A DNA stretch of 64,000 bases from Glomus cerebriforme (Eukaryota > Glomeromycota > Glomeromycetes > Glomerales > Glomeraceae), in contig QKYT01000512.1 of assembly GCA_003550305.1 (NCBI GenBank), forward strand, positions 23,488-87,487, written 5' to 3'. Of this stretch, positions 26,241 through 37,740 are shown piece by piece. Each line of letters opens with the position of its first letter. Positions within the stretch are counted from its first letter, which is position 1. Position numbers and translations under genes: made by a program. Under the pieces are notes generated by a model. That model saw nothing but the letters and a program-made list of their open reading frames with translations, made no database searches and had not been told where the DNA came from.

Positions 26241-26799
26241 TATTAAATACAAAATTTTTTTATACTGGCAAAATTTTCATGATAAGATAGTCTTAATTTG
26301 GCATCACAATTTTTCTACCTGCTTCTCAGATTCTACTATCCACTTTTCTAAACTAGAAATATATTTTTTCTTATTTTGCACATTTTTCTTAGCTTGATAT
26401 TACTGATTTTTTAAGATAAAGATTTCAGATTTCAACTTTACCTTTTTCTTTTTTAAAGCATTCTCAAGATATTCTATCTCTTTATTGAGATCATGAATTT
26501 TCTGCTTACATTAGCCATCAGGTATATTTTTGTTTCAGTTGATTAATCTATTTCTTATTTTGGTGATTAATTTTTACTTCTGACTATAATGCATCTTGAA
26601 GGTAATAGTTATTTTCTTTCAACTTGGCTTTATATTCTTCATATATTCTTCTCTGTCTTAAATGAGATTTGTGAAATGAAATTCTTTTTTTATGATTATA
26701 AAAGAGAATCAGAATAAGAGAACCTTTGATTTTTATTGATCTTTAGAAAGTGTGTAATTTTAACTAAGATTTTACTTTACAGAAACTCTATTATCGATT

Positions 26800-28160
26800 T
26801 GAAATCTATTATCAGACTGTTAAAAAAATACAAATGGCTTGTAAAAAAACCAGATATAAGTTTACTCTTACTGAATTAAAAAATAATTAAATAAATAAAT
26901 AGGCTTTATATTAAATTCATAAGTCTCGTCCAAAATTTATTTAGTATGCTTCTTTTAGCGATATATAAAATTTAAATAATATGCATCAATCTAATATTAC
27001 ACCATTTTACATGATAAAATAGTTAACTAAATTTATAAATATAGACTTGTAATAAAAGATGTGGCTATTAGATTTCAGCATAGTTTTGCTTTGACCAATA
27101 AATTATCTGCATAAATTGCTAAAGTATTTCAAAAAATTTATAATAATTCAAATTGCCTTCTTATTTAGCCAAAAATTTTAATCATTAATCATCCAATGCC
27201 TATTTTGCAACCTTCCTTTGGGAAGGATTTAAGAGAGCTGTTGATAAATATGTTAAATTGATTAGTAATAGAAAGTAAATATTGTCGTAATATCTGTAGC
27301 AACGTCTTTATAGTATTACGGTCAGATATAAGATTGTGAATTTATTCTCTATAAATATTATAATAAAATTAATTGTTATATTAAATACTTAATTGTTAAT
27401 TATTTTATTTAAAAAGAAAATTTTGCATATGCTAATACATAGCTATTTAGGTTTTATTTTAGATTTTAAAAAATAGTCTATTCAAAATGCTATTAAGGTA
27501 AATATTTATTTAATATACTATTCAAATAGTTCAAATATTTTAATTATTAATTAATTAAATAATCAATTAAAATAGCAATATTTACAAGTCAGTTTGAAGG
27601 GATATTTCATAAAATTATAGATTATAATTTTAAATACTGTAATTACATGATTTTAAAAGATTAAATCTCTTAATAAATATCTTATCAGTTATCTTTTCCA
27701 ATTTTTTGGTATTAAAATATTAAAAGAAAAAATCAAATTATTAAAATTTTTTTTATTAGTTATTATATTAAAATTCCCAATTTATAAACAAGTCATCTAA
27801 TATTTTGTTTTCTTTTTTTTTTTTTTTTTTGATAATAAAATAATAATAAATCTAATAAATCAGAAAATTTAATATTATAGATTTTATTTTTAAAGCAATT
27901 CAAAAACTAAATTCATATTATTTTCATTTAACCTATATATATATAAAAACTTGATTAATCTGAATTATTGATGAAAAATATTTTATAAGGTTTACAAAAG
28001 TTTAGTACCTCATTTAGTAAGTGAACATTCCAGCTACTCAAGAAATATACACTAGCATGATATTCCTAATAAATTATTATGAGGATTAAGTTTACATTAC
28101 TATAATTTTACTCAAATAAAGCATTCATAATAATAAATTCATAAATTATCATAATTTATA
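26800..28160. other. A+T-rich gene-free DNA
   Basis: No feature was recognised. It runs from the end of gag copy A to the 3' end of CCT3. Homopolymer runs occur near 27,810-27,830, and CpG is rare until the CCT3 stop codon, where composition changes sharply. Confidence 0.5.
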
Positions 28161-28169
28161 ATTCCTTAC

Positions 28170-30400
28170 CTATGGTGCTCGTTCCTCTAAATCAGCACCT
28201 TCTGCATCTGGTGCTGATGCTGGTGCACCTCCAGATTTTTTCTTTGACACACCAGAAACAATATCATCAACACGAAGAAGTAAACAGGCAGACTAAAAAA
28301 AAAGGGAAAAAAATAATACGCCATTAGTTTTGTTTATTAAACACATTTCATGAACAAATAAAAAATATAACATTATACCTCAATCGCTGTTTTGATGGTT
28401 TGCACTTTTACAGCATTTGGCTCCCAAATACCATATTCATTCATATCAACAACTGCACCAGTTTCACCATCAATACCCCATGAATGATGTCCCGTAGCAT
28501 GTTTAGCCTATTCAAGAAAATTTAATATGAATCTACATCATTATAAAAAGATTATGGCATCAATAAAATTTGAAAGTTACCCTCAATTGTGTTAGAACTT
28601 TAATAGGATTTCCACCACAATTTTGAATCAAAGTTCTTGGAATAACTTCCATGGCTTCTGCCACAGCTTTATAAGGCCATTGTTCTATTCCCACTAATTT
28701 CTTTGAATTTTCGGCCAACCTCACACTTACAGCCATTTCTGTAGCTCCACCTCCAGGAGCTAATGATGGATTAAAGAACACATTTCTAGAAACAGACATT
28801 GCATCTTGAAGATTACGTTCTATCTCATTGAGAATATCTTTGGATGGACCACGAAGTAGAATTGTGCATGCCTTCGGATTTTTGCATTTTGTAAGAAAAG
28901 TGAAATATCTTTGAATAAAAAAAAATTATTAATAAAAATATATATGATCTTTTAAAAATTGATTTTTTATTATTAATAGACTCACTCATCACCAATCTTT
29001 TCAATAGAAAATGAACCACATTCTGTACCAACGTCTTCCTCTTTTAAATCATCCAAACGGTTTACTATAGTGGCGCCTACGGCACGAGCAATACGATTAT
29101 TATCAGTTTTACGGACACGTCGAATAGCAGAAATATTTGCCTTTAATAAATAATGCTGTGCAAGATCTATAACAACAATAAATAAGTTAATATAAATATA
29201 AAGATACATTACAAACAAAGTTTTTAATAACTTACCAGAAACACCCTTTTCGGTGAATACAATGTCAGGTTTAACTGAAATAATCGCATCACACATCTCC
29301 TTAATTTGTTCTTCTTCAATCTGTAATAATCTGTTCCAATGATCTTCATCCATTATTTCTGCTGTTGTTTGAGATTCTCCTTTTTTATATTCCAACGGAC
29401 AATCCAAAAGAACTATACGTGGATTCTCAATATGACGGCGCATGGCAGGGTGAGTAACATCTTTATTCAACATAACACCATCCAATACTTTGGAATCTTC
29501 AATCTCACCACCAGGAACCTTGAAGTAATAAAAAAATTTTAAAAAAGAAATTCTAGTATCAATAAATAGTTGATCTTAAGTACCTTTTCAACTCTAGCGT
29601 ATCTTTTAATATCAACTTCCCGTTTTCCCTCGTCATCTTTGGCTACTGTTCTAACAGCATCTAATGCCAATTTACACATTAAGTCACTCCAACGACTTGC
29701 AAATTTTGTACCAATAGAACCTTTAACTAAATTCAACATTTCCTCATGGTTTTCAACGTCCAATGGTTTTGAAATCTCATTAATTATTTTAACGGCATCT
29801 TCAAGGGCCTTTTTAAATGCTGATATAATAATGATTGGATGGATATTTCGTTCAAGGTAAGGTAATGCCTGTGCAAGCACTTCACCAGCTATTTGTATAA
29901 AGTAAGTACTCGTGTTTCAGTAAATAAACATAACGAAAATATAAAATGATTGTGATTTAAACTTTATTTACCCAAAATTATAACACTAGTAGTACCGTCA
30001 CCGACTTCTTCATCCTGCGTTCTGCTCAACTCAATCATACTCTTTGCTGCTGGATGAGCTACTTCAACTTCACGAAGAATTGCGTTACCATCATTTGTAA
30101 GTACAATACCACCCATTGGATCAAGAAGCATTTTGAGCATAGAACGAGGTCCAAGACAGGTACGAATAACATCGGCAACGGTCTATATTAACAACAATAT
30201 TATTATACGACTCATATATCGATCAACTAATTCCAACATTCCGACAATCCATTACCTTAGCCGCTGTGATATTAGAGATTTGGGCTTTCCTCCCAACCTC
30301 TCGTTCTACATTAGTATCTATAATTTTGTTAATTTTTTTTTTTATTTAGGTTAATTTAAATATAAAATTTCATACTCATAACAATCACTGGTGCCTGCAT
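28170..30400 (-). CDS. CCT3: T-complex protein 1 subunit gamma (CCT3), 9 exons
   Basis: Subunit of the cytosolic group II chaperonin TRiC/CCT, an ATP-driven double ring that folds actin, tubulin and other proteins. Exons (minus strand, 5' to 3'): 30400-30376, 30317-30256, 30182-29972, 29888-29584, 29518-29236, 29166-28986, 28908-28581, 28507-28379, 28292-28170. All junctions are GT-AG, and joining keeps one frame for 548 residues, normal for CCT3. Group II signatures: TCLGP (37-41), TNDG (58-61), GDGTT nucleotide-binding motif (90-94), ILLRG (372-376) and GGGATE (408-413). The start MQAPVIVMNTN resembles yeast Cct3. The C-terminal tail is short, Ala/Pro-rich and acidic. No defects are seen. 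It is the only clear housekeeping gene here and sits between two repeat-rich blocks. Confidence 0.96.
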
Positions 30401-30660
30401 TTTTCGTTGATTCAAATTAATAAATGAAATAAATTTTAGTCAAAGTTTAGATAGATGCAAGATCTAACCGTAAAATTTTTCGAGGATCCACCTGTCACCC
30501 CTTTTCTTAAATATGATTGGCCCAAAAACCGTAGTATGTGGCACAGCAGTCACAAATTTTTGTGTAACTTTATCTTAGAAAAATATTTTTCATCTCGCAA
30601 TAAAAAATAAGGGCAAAGAATATTTTTCTATATTTCAAATTAAAACAAATGTACCATGTA

Positions 30661-30820
30661 GTTTCGTAATTAAGCACCTTTTTTATAATGTTGGAGTATT
30701 TTTTATTTTAAATAAAAATTTCATATGGCCCGAATTATTGTATCTATAATTCTGGCCGGGTGCTTATTTTCGGTGTCTTTATAGGTTGTAGGCCGGGGTG
30801 CTTGAGCTTAATTTCGGAAC
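30661..30820. mobile_element. 160-bp MITE upstream of CCT3
   Basis: The left end GTTTCGTAATTAAGCACC and inverse right end GTTCCGAAATTAAGC are TIRs, each flanked by TA (30,659-30,660 and 30,821-30,822). TA duplication suggests a Tc1/mariner-pogo type element. It has no coding capacity. It lies about 260 bases before the CCT3 start codon and so may be in its promoter. Confidence 0.55.
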
Positions 30821-31330
30821 TATAAGATATTTTATTAAATTTTAATAAACAAATACAAAAATTTTAAAGGATTTATTCAATCCTTTGTCGTTATCCTAAA
30901 TCATTTGGCATTTATTATTTGATTATTTGTCATATGCTTAAATAATACCAAATTCTTTACATTTTTTCTTGTTACTTTTTTTTTTTACATTTTTTATTAT
31001 TTTTTAAGTCAAAAATATGGGCAAAAAACCACATTTTTGGCTAATCATAAAAATTGAAGATAACCAACTATTTATTAAAAATTGCAAACAATTGGAAGAA
31101 TCATATATCCTACAACTATAAAATAGAAATTAGAATTTCTATTTAAAGAAAATTTTAAAACATTAAGGGGAGGGTGTACGAAAATCATTTTTGATATACT
31201 GTAAATCACGCGTCAAATTTTTTTTGTATAACCAAAACACTATAAACACAAATTATTATAATTTCTGCAAAAATTATACCATAATTTTTATTTAACAAAA
31301 TAGAGCCAAGTTTGCATATTAGCATACCCT

Positions 31331-31720
31331 TTATAACAATATTACTAGATAAAACTTTACTATTTTCAATTGGTTTCGCAATATAATATCTTCTTGAACT
31401 AAATCATGAACAACTAAATCAGTCAAGGCAAAATGAACTAAATCTTTAGTTTTCAACACCTTTCTTTTTTCAGTTGAATATATGGGCAGAGTATTCCAAT
31501 TTTTTTGTTTTATTTTTGCAGTTTTACCACCTCTAAATACATCTACCATATTATCTGGACCAATTTGTTTGCTCATTTGCATAAGATATTCTACTACTTC
31601 TATCAACTTTATTATTTCTTCTTTACCATCAAGTAAGTTTTAGCTTATCAGCAATTCGATTAATACAATTTACATATTTCACATATAGGTATTACTAAAG
31701 AGAAGCCATGCAATATTAAG
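31331..31720 (-). pseudogene. RecQ helicase fragment (zinc site and RQC domain)
   Basis: The open part (31,606-31,331) reads DNMVDVFRGGKTAKIKQ, then LPIYSTEKRKV, then a hydrophobic LVHFALTDLVV stretch. This is the layout of the RecQ C-terminal winged-helix (RQC) domain: VVDVLRG, then a LPxYG-like motif, then a helix ending in a loss-of-charge segment. Just upstream, after frameshifts, PICEICK and an NRIADK-like stretch fit the RecQ zinc-binding region (CxxC). The helicase core is absent and stops and frameshifts separate the parts, so this is a 3' remnant. RecQ helicases unwind DNA in recombination and repair. RecQ-like genes are multicopy in Rhizophagus; that is from memory. Confidence 0.55.
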
Positions 31721-31878
31721 ATTAATTATGCTCAGGTAAATCTAATACTTGACTCATGTTTTAAAGCGCTAAGCCAAAAGAGTTTCAATAATATTAACGT
31801 ATTTTATTTCTTAGAATCTGGCGTAACTTAAAAGTACATTCTAAACAAATAAGAAAAAATGAACTGCAGATCAAGCGT

Positions 31879-32088
31879 TTGGAAATGACTATTTTAACTT
31901 TCTGTACAAGTAGTAGTGAATACCAAATTAATCTTATGAAGTTTGCGATCAAAGAAAATTCTGATTTATTTCAAAGCAATATGAAAAGAGTAATAGGTAT
32001 AATTGTTAGACTACTAAAAGATAGGGTTAATATTAGTAATTTTCCAACTAGTAAGAGGGTTAGAATTGAAAAATTTATCAAAAAATAA
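31879..32088 (+). other. Small open frame, 69 codons, unknown
   Basis: Reads MEMTILTFCTSSSEYQINLM and continues with a Lys/Arg/Ile-rich tail. No domain recognised. It lies between the RecQ remnant and the coiled-coil pseudogene in CpG-poor DNA and is more likely a gene fragment than a gene. Confidence 0.2.
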
Positions 32089-32233
32089 TATGTATCCTGG
32101 GCTATGTCCCATTTATTTGCATGTATTAATAAAAAAATTTTTCTTAGCAAAATGATTGGTATTACAAATTGTAACGTGCATGTGATTTTTTTTATTTTGA
32201 ATATTTATATTCAGTATATTAGTTTTATAGATT

Positions 32234-32935
32234 ATGTTATCAAAGCTTGAATTATTAAGACAGCACATTAGCAAGCTTGAGACTAAGAACGCTAAGCCTA
32301 AGGCTGAGAAAGCTAAACTTCTAAAGCAAGTTATTGAGAAAGATGTTAAGTATGATGCTAAGAATACTGAACTCAGGTCTAGAGTCAAAGAACTTGAAGC
32401 CAGGCTCACAATATTAGAACAGAGTATTACTGAAGAAATTGGACAGCCATAAAATGATAAGAAAATAAAAGCAGAAGTATGGATTTGCTTAAGCAAAAGT
32501 CTGATATCAGCTGTTGATGTAACTGGGTCTATGGTAGACTAGCAAAATCATGCTGATACCAAGTTAATGAAAGAGATATCAGATAAGGAAAAAGATGATT
32601 TAGTTCCTGAAGAACCTGCTAACTTATCTAATAATAAAACAAATAATGCAATACCAGAAGTAACTGTACCTGCCAGCCCTTCAATCTATGAAGAGAATAG
32701 AAAAATTGATGAATTCTTAAATGTGATAAATAAGAAGAAGGTTGATGAAATCAAACAAAAGAAGTGAGAGAAGAAACTTCAAGATGATTCATTATTAGAT
32801 AGGAGTAACTGTTCACAAAAAGAATCTGAATTCAAAAATAGTTGTATCTTCATTGGATTCTGCCAAATAGAAAGTAGAACAAGATTTAAAGCATGAGTTA
32901 TCTGCATATGAAAAGCAAGGAATCTACTTTTGTAA
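32234..32935 (+). pseudogene. Coiled-coil protein gene, broken
   Basis: The first part (32,234-32,452, 72 codons) is a heptad-like coiled coil starting MLSKLELLRQHISKLE with many K/E/L/A. A stop follows. A second open part (32,567-32,767) has acidic/Ser/Pro-rich text ending in NRKIDEFLNVINKKKVDEI, then a TGA, then EKKLQDDSLLDR in the same frame. Proteins with an N-terminal coiled coil and a DEFLN...KKVxxEIRQR segment are common in Rhizophagus as I remember them; their function is unknown. Stops between the parts indicate a decayed copy. It points toward the convergent Crinkler pseudogene. Confidence 0.5.
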
Positions 32936-32959
32936 ATAAAGAATATATTATTATTTTAA

Positions 32960-34992
32960 TATAATGTCACTAACTCTTTTTGAATTTCGGTTGTTTCTTT
33001 ACCAAGACACTCTATCATATACACATTATAATTGTTGGAGTATTCACATGATAGAAAATGACATCTTCCTAATGTTTGGATTCCAGCCCTATAAAATTCT
33101 TTTTGCTACATTTGTTCTAAAAGTTTTTTATCTTCTCCAGTTCCAAGTAAACCTTTTAAAATTTTATCGCTTTCTTTACAAATAATTGTAAAGTACTTAC
33201 AATAAATTCATATAATGAACCAGAAGTAGAACTAGCACATGTTTCACTCCCATAATGTTGTTGAAAGAATAATCACTCAATAAGAGGTGCTGAAAAACAT
33301 AGACAACTTAGATTATCAACAACAAAAATCCCAGTTTTGATTAAATATTTATGATTATCATCATTATCTGAGAATACAGTTCTCCCATTTAAGTAAAAAT
33401 ATTCACATATTTTCTTTTGTGTTTTAGAAAACTTATCAAGTTTGGACGTGGCATGGGAACTATTGATAGTTTGATCAAATCTAGGTGAATGTAGGTACTA
33501 TAGATTTCTTTCCAAATCAACTCTTAATTACGAATTTTACTTTGCATTTCATCCTTTGTATGTTGCAATATGTGATGAACAAAACCAACATGACCAGCTG
33601 TTGCATGATAGATATGCAAAGCAAATTGTGAGATAATGTAGTCATCACTTGACAAACCAAAGTTCCTGATGCAGTAATCCTTAACATATTCTTCTAGCTC
33701 TTTATTAGTAAATCTGATATTTATAAGACCCATGCTATTCTCTGGTGGTATATGGAGAGGAGTCAAAAGTCCTGCAGATTTGGCACCATATCCATATGCA
33801 GCAAACATAATGACACTAAGGTTTGTCCCTTGAAGGCACACTTTAATGGTATCCCAGAATTCATCTGCAGTTCCTGTATTCTTCATACTTACATCAGCTT
33901 TTTCCATACTTTCATAGATCCTCTGAGTTTCGTCCATTATTAAAACAGTTGGAATTTTTTGACACAGTCCTACCCATTTGTACCATTCTATGCTGACAAT
34001 CATCTTCCACACCTCACAAAATGTATCATATTCGCATTTCTTTCACACAGAAGACCCCCATAGCAATGAAACTCTTATTACTCTGAGTAGTTTTGGTGAG
34101 TTGTTAATTACTAAGTAATTTTCCAATAATTGGGCTAGTGAAGTTTTGCCAGAATAGGGAGGAGCCCGAAAAAGAATCACCCACCTCTGCTTAAGTATTT
34201 TGGCCAGGGAAGACACAAGCTCAGATCTTTGGTTGATATCAGGTAGTGATTCGGGCTAAACCCTCTGACGAATTCCTAAACTAGTTTCGCCTCAAACCCA
34301 AACTCTCCTAAACCACTTTAGCCCGAATCACTAATATCAGGGTCAGTAAGAGAGATACCCTCAGCAGTATAAGCATCTTGTTCAAGTTTAACTAGCATCG
34401 TACCACCAAGACCATCTAAAGAGAAGTTACGGTTAAAAATATATAAGCATTGCAATTAAGAAATACCAACTTATACGTACCTCGTCGAGGCAGATAGCCA
34501 AATTTTGCAATGTAATGAGATACATCAGTGAGCCCTTGATCTAGTACAAAGCAAGCAGAGAGAAAGGTGGTCAATACATTATATAGAAAACAGATAGCGA
34601 AATTATCTTTTCGAGAAATAAAAAATTAGGAGACATTTACTAGTGGCCGGAGGCTGTATGATGATACGGATATTCTTGGAGTCATACGTAAAGATGTCAC
34701 CAATATCATCAACTGGAGACAACTTTTTACCTCCGAGTTCTTGTATAATAATATTTTCTTCCTCCATATCACGGGATCTGCTTTGAAGTTTTCTCAGTTT
34801 AACGTTCTCTGTATCGTAAGGAATATCCACCAACCATAGCCTCAAATCGCAGGAATCAAAACTTTTGTCTTCGAAACTATTCTTTTTCTTCTCATAGATC
34901 ATATCTTTGAGCTCCACAATGGTCATTTTTGTCTCTCCGTCAACTATAAAGATGCTACCAAGATCGGTACCTATCACAAAACAAAACACCAT
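32960..34992 (-). pseudogene. Crinkler (CRN)-like gene, disrupted
   Basis: Exon 1 (34,992-34,641) encodes a ubiquitin-like Crinkler header starting MVFCFVIGTDLGSIF and ending RIIIQPPAT. Exon 2 is 34,541-34,481; exon 3 starts at 34,415. GT-AG borders keep frame. Exon 3 holds a P-loop ATPase: Walker A APPYSGKTSLA (about 34,160-34,130) and Walker B VLIMDE (about 33,930). Later text continues with frameshifts to about 32,960 (FSKTQKKICEYFYLNG; FYRAGIQTLGRCHFLSC). Breaks: a 90-bp MITE plus duplicated target (34,236-34,341), TGA at 34,043-34,045, a frameshift or stop near 33,524, TGA at 33,273-33,275 and TAG at 33,106-33,108; the last two look like TGG codons changed by G-to-A. Crinklers are effector-like proteins in oomycetes and are expanded in Rhizophagus; the role in this fungus is unclear. 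Confidence 0.75.
34244..34333. mobile_element. 90-bp hAT-type MITE inside the Crinkler exon
   Basis: Perfect 17-base TIRs TAGTGATTCGGGCTAAA start at both ends, and the element is flanked by an exact 8-bp duplication ATATCAGG (34,236-34,243 and 34,334-34,341). Removing the element and one copy of the duplication restores the uninterrupted Crinkler reading frame. The insertion adds 98 bp, shifts the frame and brings in a TAA. Intact TIRs and duplication suggest it is younger than the other insertions in the window. Confidence 0.85.
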
Positions 34993-36049
34993 GATTCTGA
35001 TGAAATATCTGCAAACGCGAAAATCGAGGGTTAAAAATAAGGGTCAAAAAATTAACTTTTCAGTAAAATGTCAAACAAAGACCTTTTTGTATATTTTGTA
35101 TATTTTCAGGTGGGAAGATTTCAGTTTGACCGTTTAATTGATTCATATTGTATTTATATTAAATCAGCAAAAATCGGTTGATATATGATGATGATGGGTG
35201 ACGAGTGACGAAATGTTCTAGATACTTCGAAAAATTTTATCAGGTTTTGGTGAAACTTAGGTGGGGTTCGGTTCTCGCTGAATCAATTATCTTCGTTAAT
35301 TACGCGGTGGTGACAATCACTGCCAGAAATATAAATTCTACGTTATGACTTATGATGAATTTGCACAGTTATGTTGGCCGGAATTTAATTATTTAACAGT
35401 TAATCTAATGAACAACGCTTTAAACTTTATAGTAAAACTAGGGCTATTTGAATTCGTTTAAGGTCATTCGAATGACATGCCAATATTGAACGTATAAAAT
35501 AACAAAAATACCAAAATTGCAGAATGGAAAATCGGAGCAATCTGGGGACTATTTATAAAAAAGAATTTGGTGTAACATAGTCACAGTCTTATCACATGTC
35601 AAGAGCACAATGGCAAAATTACTGGAGAAATATTTCTATTGCGACTTCAGAGCTTGCAAACTATTTATTTTTTGTATAGATTCCCGAGGACCTTACTATT
35701 ACAGAACGCAAACAGCATAAATTTTCGGTGGGTGCTTTACTAAGGTTAATGCTTTGAACTGTTGATTTATTTTCCGACACTGCATATCTCATAACTGACG
35801 ACCGTTTTATTTTATCCAAGGGCAAATGAACCGGATTGTGGAGTTAGTCTTAGGATAATGTATTAGCATAGATAGTTTAAACAAACATATTAATAATTTG
35901 TTTGGTCGTTCACATTGGGTTATGATTTTAACATGTATATGATGCGTGTTGCGCCTGAGAAATTTTTTATTCTATTTTTGCGTAATTCCGGATGAATAGA
36001 ATTATAGTGAGAAAATAAGTGGAATCTCAAAAGCATTTAAAGCTTTTTT
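34993..36049. other. Non-coding DNA upstream of the Crinkler pseudogene
   Basis: No gene seen. CpG is more frequent here than in the neighbouring repeat blocks (for example 35,270-35,330 and 35,770-35,830), so it may be the original promoter side of the Crinkler gene. It ends at the zinc-ribbon gene stop. Confidence 0.4.
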
Positions 36050-37137
36050 TTATCCGATAAGACCCAACTCTCGAAGATGATTTGGAATGACTACATATGG
36101 ATCGTCGTAATACCAAACATATCTTAGAGCAATCCCATTCTCTTCACAGAGTTCCTTTTTGATCTGATCACGCATCAACTGCTTTTTAAATTCTTCCAGA
36201 TCTTTATGAAAGTATTTTACATGTTGCTCATGTTGTTTGCCTTGTGGATAGTAGATGTCAAGTTCTAGTCCTTGAGAATGTTTAGATGTTTTTAAGAAGT
36301 CTGGTTGGCGGATGCTGGAAGGTGGGCCAAGAATATTAGTTATGACTTCCCGACATAGATTTTTATGTTTATTTAAGCAATATGGACACCAAGTTTTAAC
36401 ATGCTTAATGCTATTAAAATTGGCAAACCATTTATGACCCTTACTACACATCCATTGCATCAGAACACAGAGATTTATATATTCTGTAGAAAGACACATA
36501 CCTCCTCTACTGTGAGCGATTTCCTTAGCTTCCAAAAGACCACAGGGAAGATTACCAGCACATTGTGTGCACCATCTTCCCATATTTTTTATTTGATAAA
36601 GGGTTGTAGACCATTCATGACCTTTGGCACATTTCCAAAGCATCGGGGTATTTGTATTAACATATTCTGTATAAAGGCATTTACCACCTCGTTCTTGTGC
36701 AATATTATTTGCTATATCAATATTGAATTGTCATTGACTACATTTTCAGTGCTGTGTGTTATGTCTTTGGATTGGGGTACATTCTTGTTCTAGTGGTTCT
36801 CTTAAGAATATCCTTTGCTGAAGCCTTCCACTTATGACCTTCTTTACACTGCCATTCAAGAGGATCCCATCTATTAATATACTCAGTTGCAAGGCAAAGA
36901 CCTCCTTTCTTTTTTGCAAACTTCCTCATATCTTCAATTGTTCGAGTATGATGATTTTCAACTACATACCATGGGCACCATGTTTTTTCATTCTTTACAC
37001 TAGTAAGTGTTGCATAAATGATCCTTAGCACATTTCTAAAGCATTGGCATCTGACAATTGATATATCTTTCAGAGATGCATTCACCTTCTCTGCTATGTG
37101 TGATCTCTTTAGCAACATCCAAAGTTAATTTTGCCAT
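36050..37137 (-). pseudogene. Zinc-ribbon / nuclease-like gene, copy 2, damaged
   Basis: Start ATG at 37,137 (MAKLTLDVAKEI), stop at 36,050. The protein has about four repeats of A(K/N)xIA..RGGxCLSTEYIN...L.W.C.KGHxW followed by TWCPxC; each is a small zinc-ribbon or treble-clef unit with two CxxC-type pairs. The C-terminal domain runs from ILGPPSSIRQPDFLKT to RYVWYYDDPYVVI and resembles a PD-(D/E)XK/Vsr-like nuclease fold by motif order. About 8 residues are missing after LELDIYYPQ, just where copy 1 has YGFAIEVQ, so a likely catalytic segment is deleted. Stops and frameshifts lie at about 36,700-36,760 and 36,990-37,070; the last 197 codons are open. Related genes are multicopy in this lineage as I recall; DNA-binding or cleavage roles are inference. 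Confidence 0.65.
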
Positions 37138-37442
37138 TAATATTTTACACTAAATTTCAAAAGGCCATGATATTATTTCATTTCATGCTTTATTCCTCCC
37201 TTTAAATGTGATCTACTCCAATATCTTTTATTAGTTTCATTTTTACTTAGCCAGCCGGCCTCTTTCTCACATATTACTTTACAAAAATATAATAAAGATA
37301 GAATTTTTAAACGTATTTTGTATTTTACAAGTGATATTTATTAATTACATTTGCTTATTAATACAGCTATAATTGTAAAAAAAAAACAGCTAGATCATTA
37401 AAATGCTATAAGCACTATACAGTACTAATACCATATTTCTTA

Positions 37443-37740
37443 TTATTCTTCCAAACTCTTTTCTTTCCCACCATAATTAATAGTAACATTAATTATATTC
37501 GCACTTTGAGAGAATGCGGAGAGTATTGGAGTGACAGGTCTGCTTAAAGGACCTCTGGCAGAAACTACAGGAGTCTCAATAAAAGGTGTTACCAGTCTTA
37601 ATGCTGGAGGGGAGATCTCAAATAAATCCATAATATCCAATGTTCGCTTAAATCTAGTGTTTAATGAGCAGGATGATGAACTCATCCTGCTTGATTCCTT
37701 AACACTTCCACTATGTGCTTGTCTGAATTATGGTTCTATT
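37443..37740 (-). pseudogene. C-terminal fragment of an unknown protein
   Basis: The minus-strand frame 37,685-37,443 ends in INVTINYGGKEKSLEE and stop; before it comes a Ser/Pro/Arg-rich low-complexity part (PLSRPVTPILSAFSQS). Text continues upstream of the first Met with one stop. No domain recognised. It may be the tail of one of the repetitive gene families nearby. Confidence 0.3.

Larger units (their letters stand above)
23365..26790 (-). pseudogene. Decayed retrotransposon gag, copy A
   Basis: The minus strand reads, in order, a Lys/Glu-rich coiled-coil region (about 26,790-26,280), a middle part, and near 23,450-23,490 a zinc knuckle of C-x2-C-x4-H-x4-C layout. Both outer cysteines are now tyrosines (YNICKETGHSKDSY). 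Copy B (38.9-43.2 kb) aligns along the whole length in the same orientation and still shows a capsid-like segment that copy A has lost by a deletion near 24,370. Two elements are inserted in copy A (25,077-25,880 and 26,078-26,240). There are stops in every frame. Gag packages retroelement RNA; no protease, reverse transcriptase or LTR was found beside this copy. Confidence 0.7.

Noticed and set aside
31140..31330. Possible small TIR element (AGGGTGTACG ... CATACCCT)
   Set aside because: Ends match over too few bases and no target duplication is visible.
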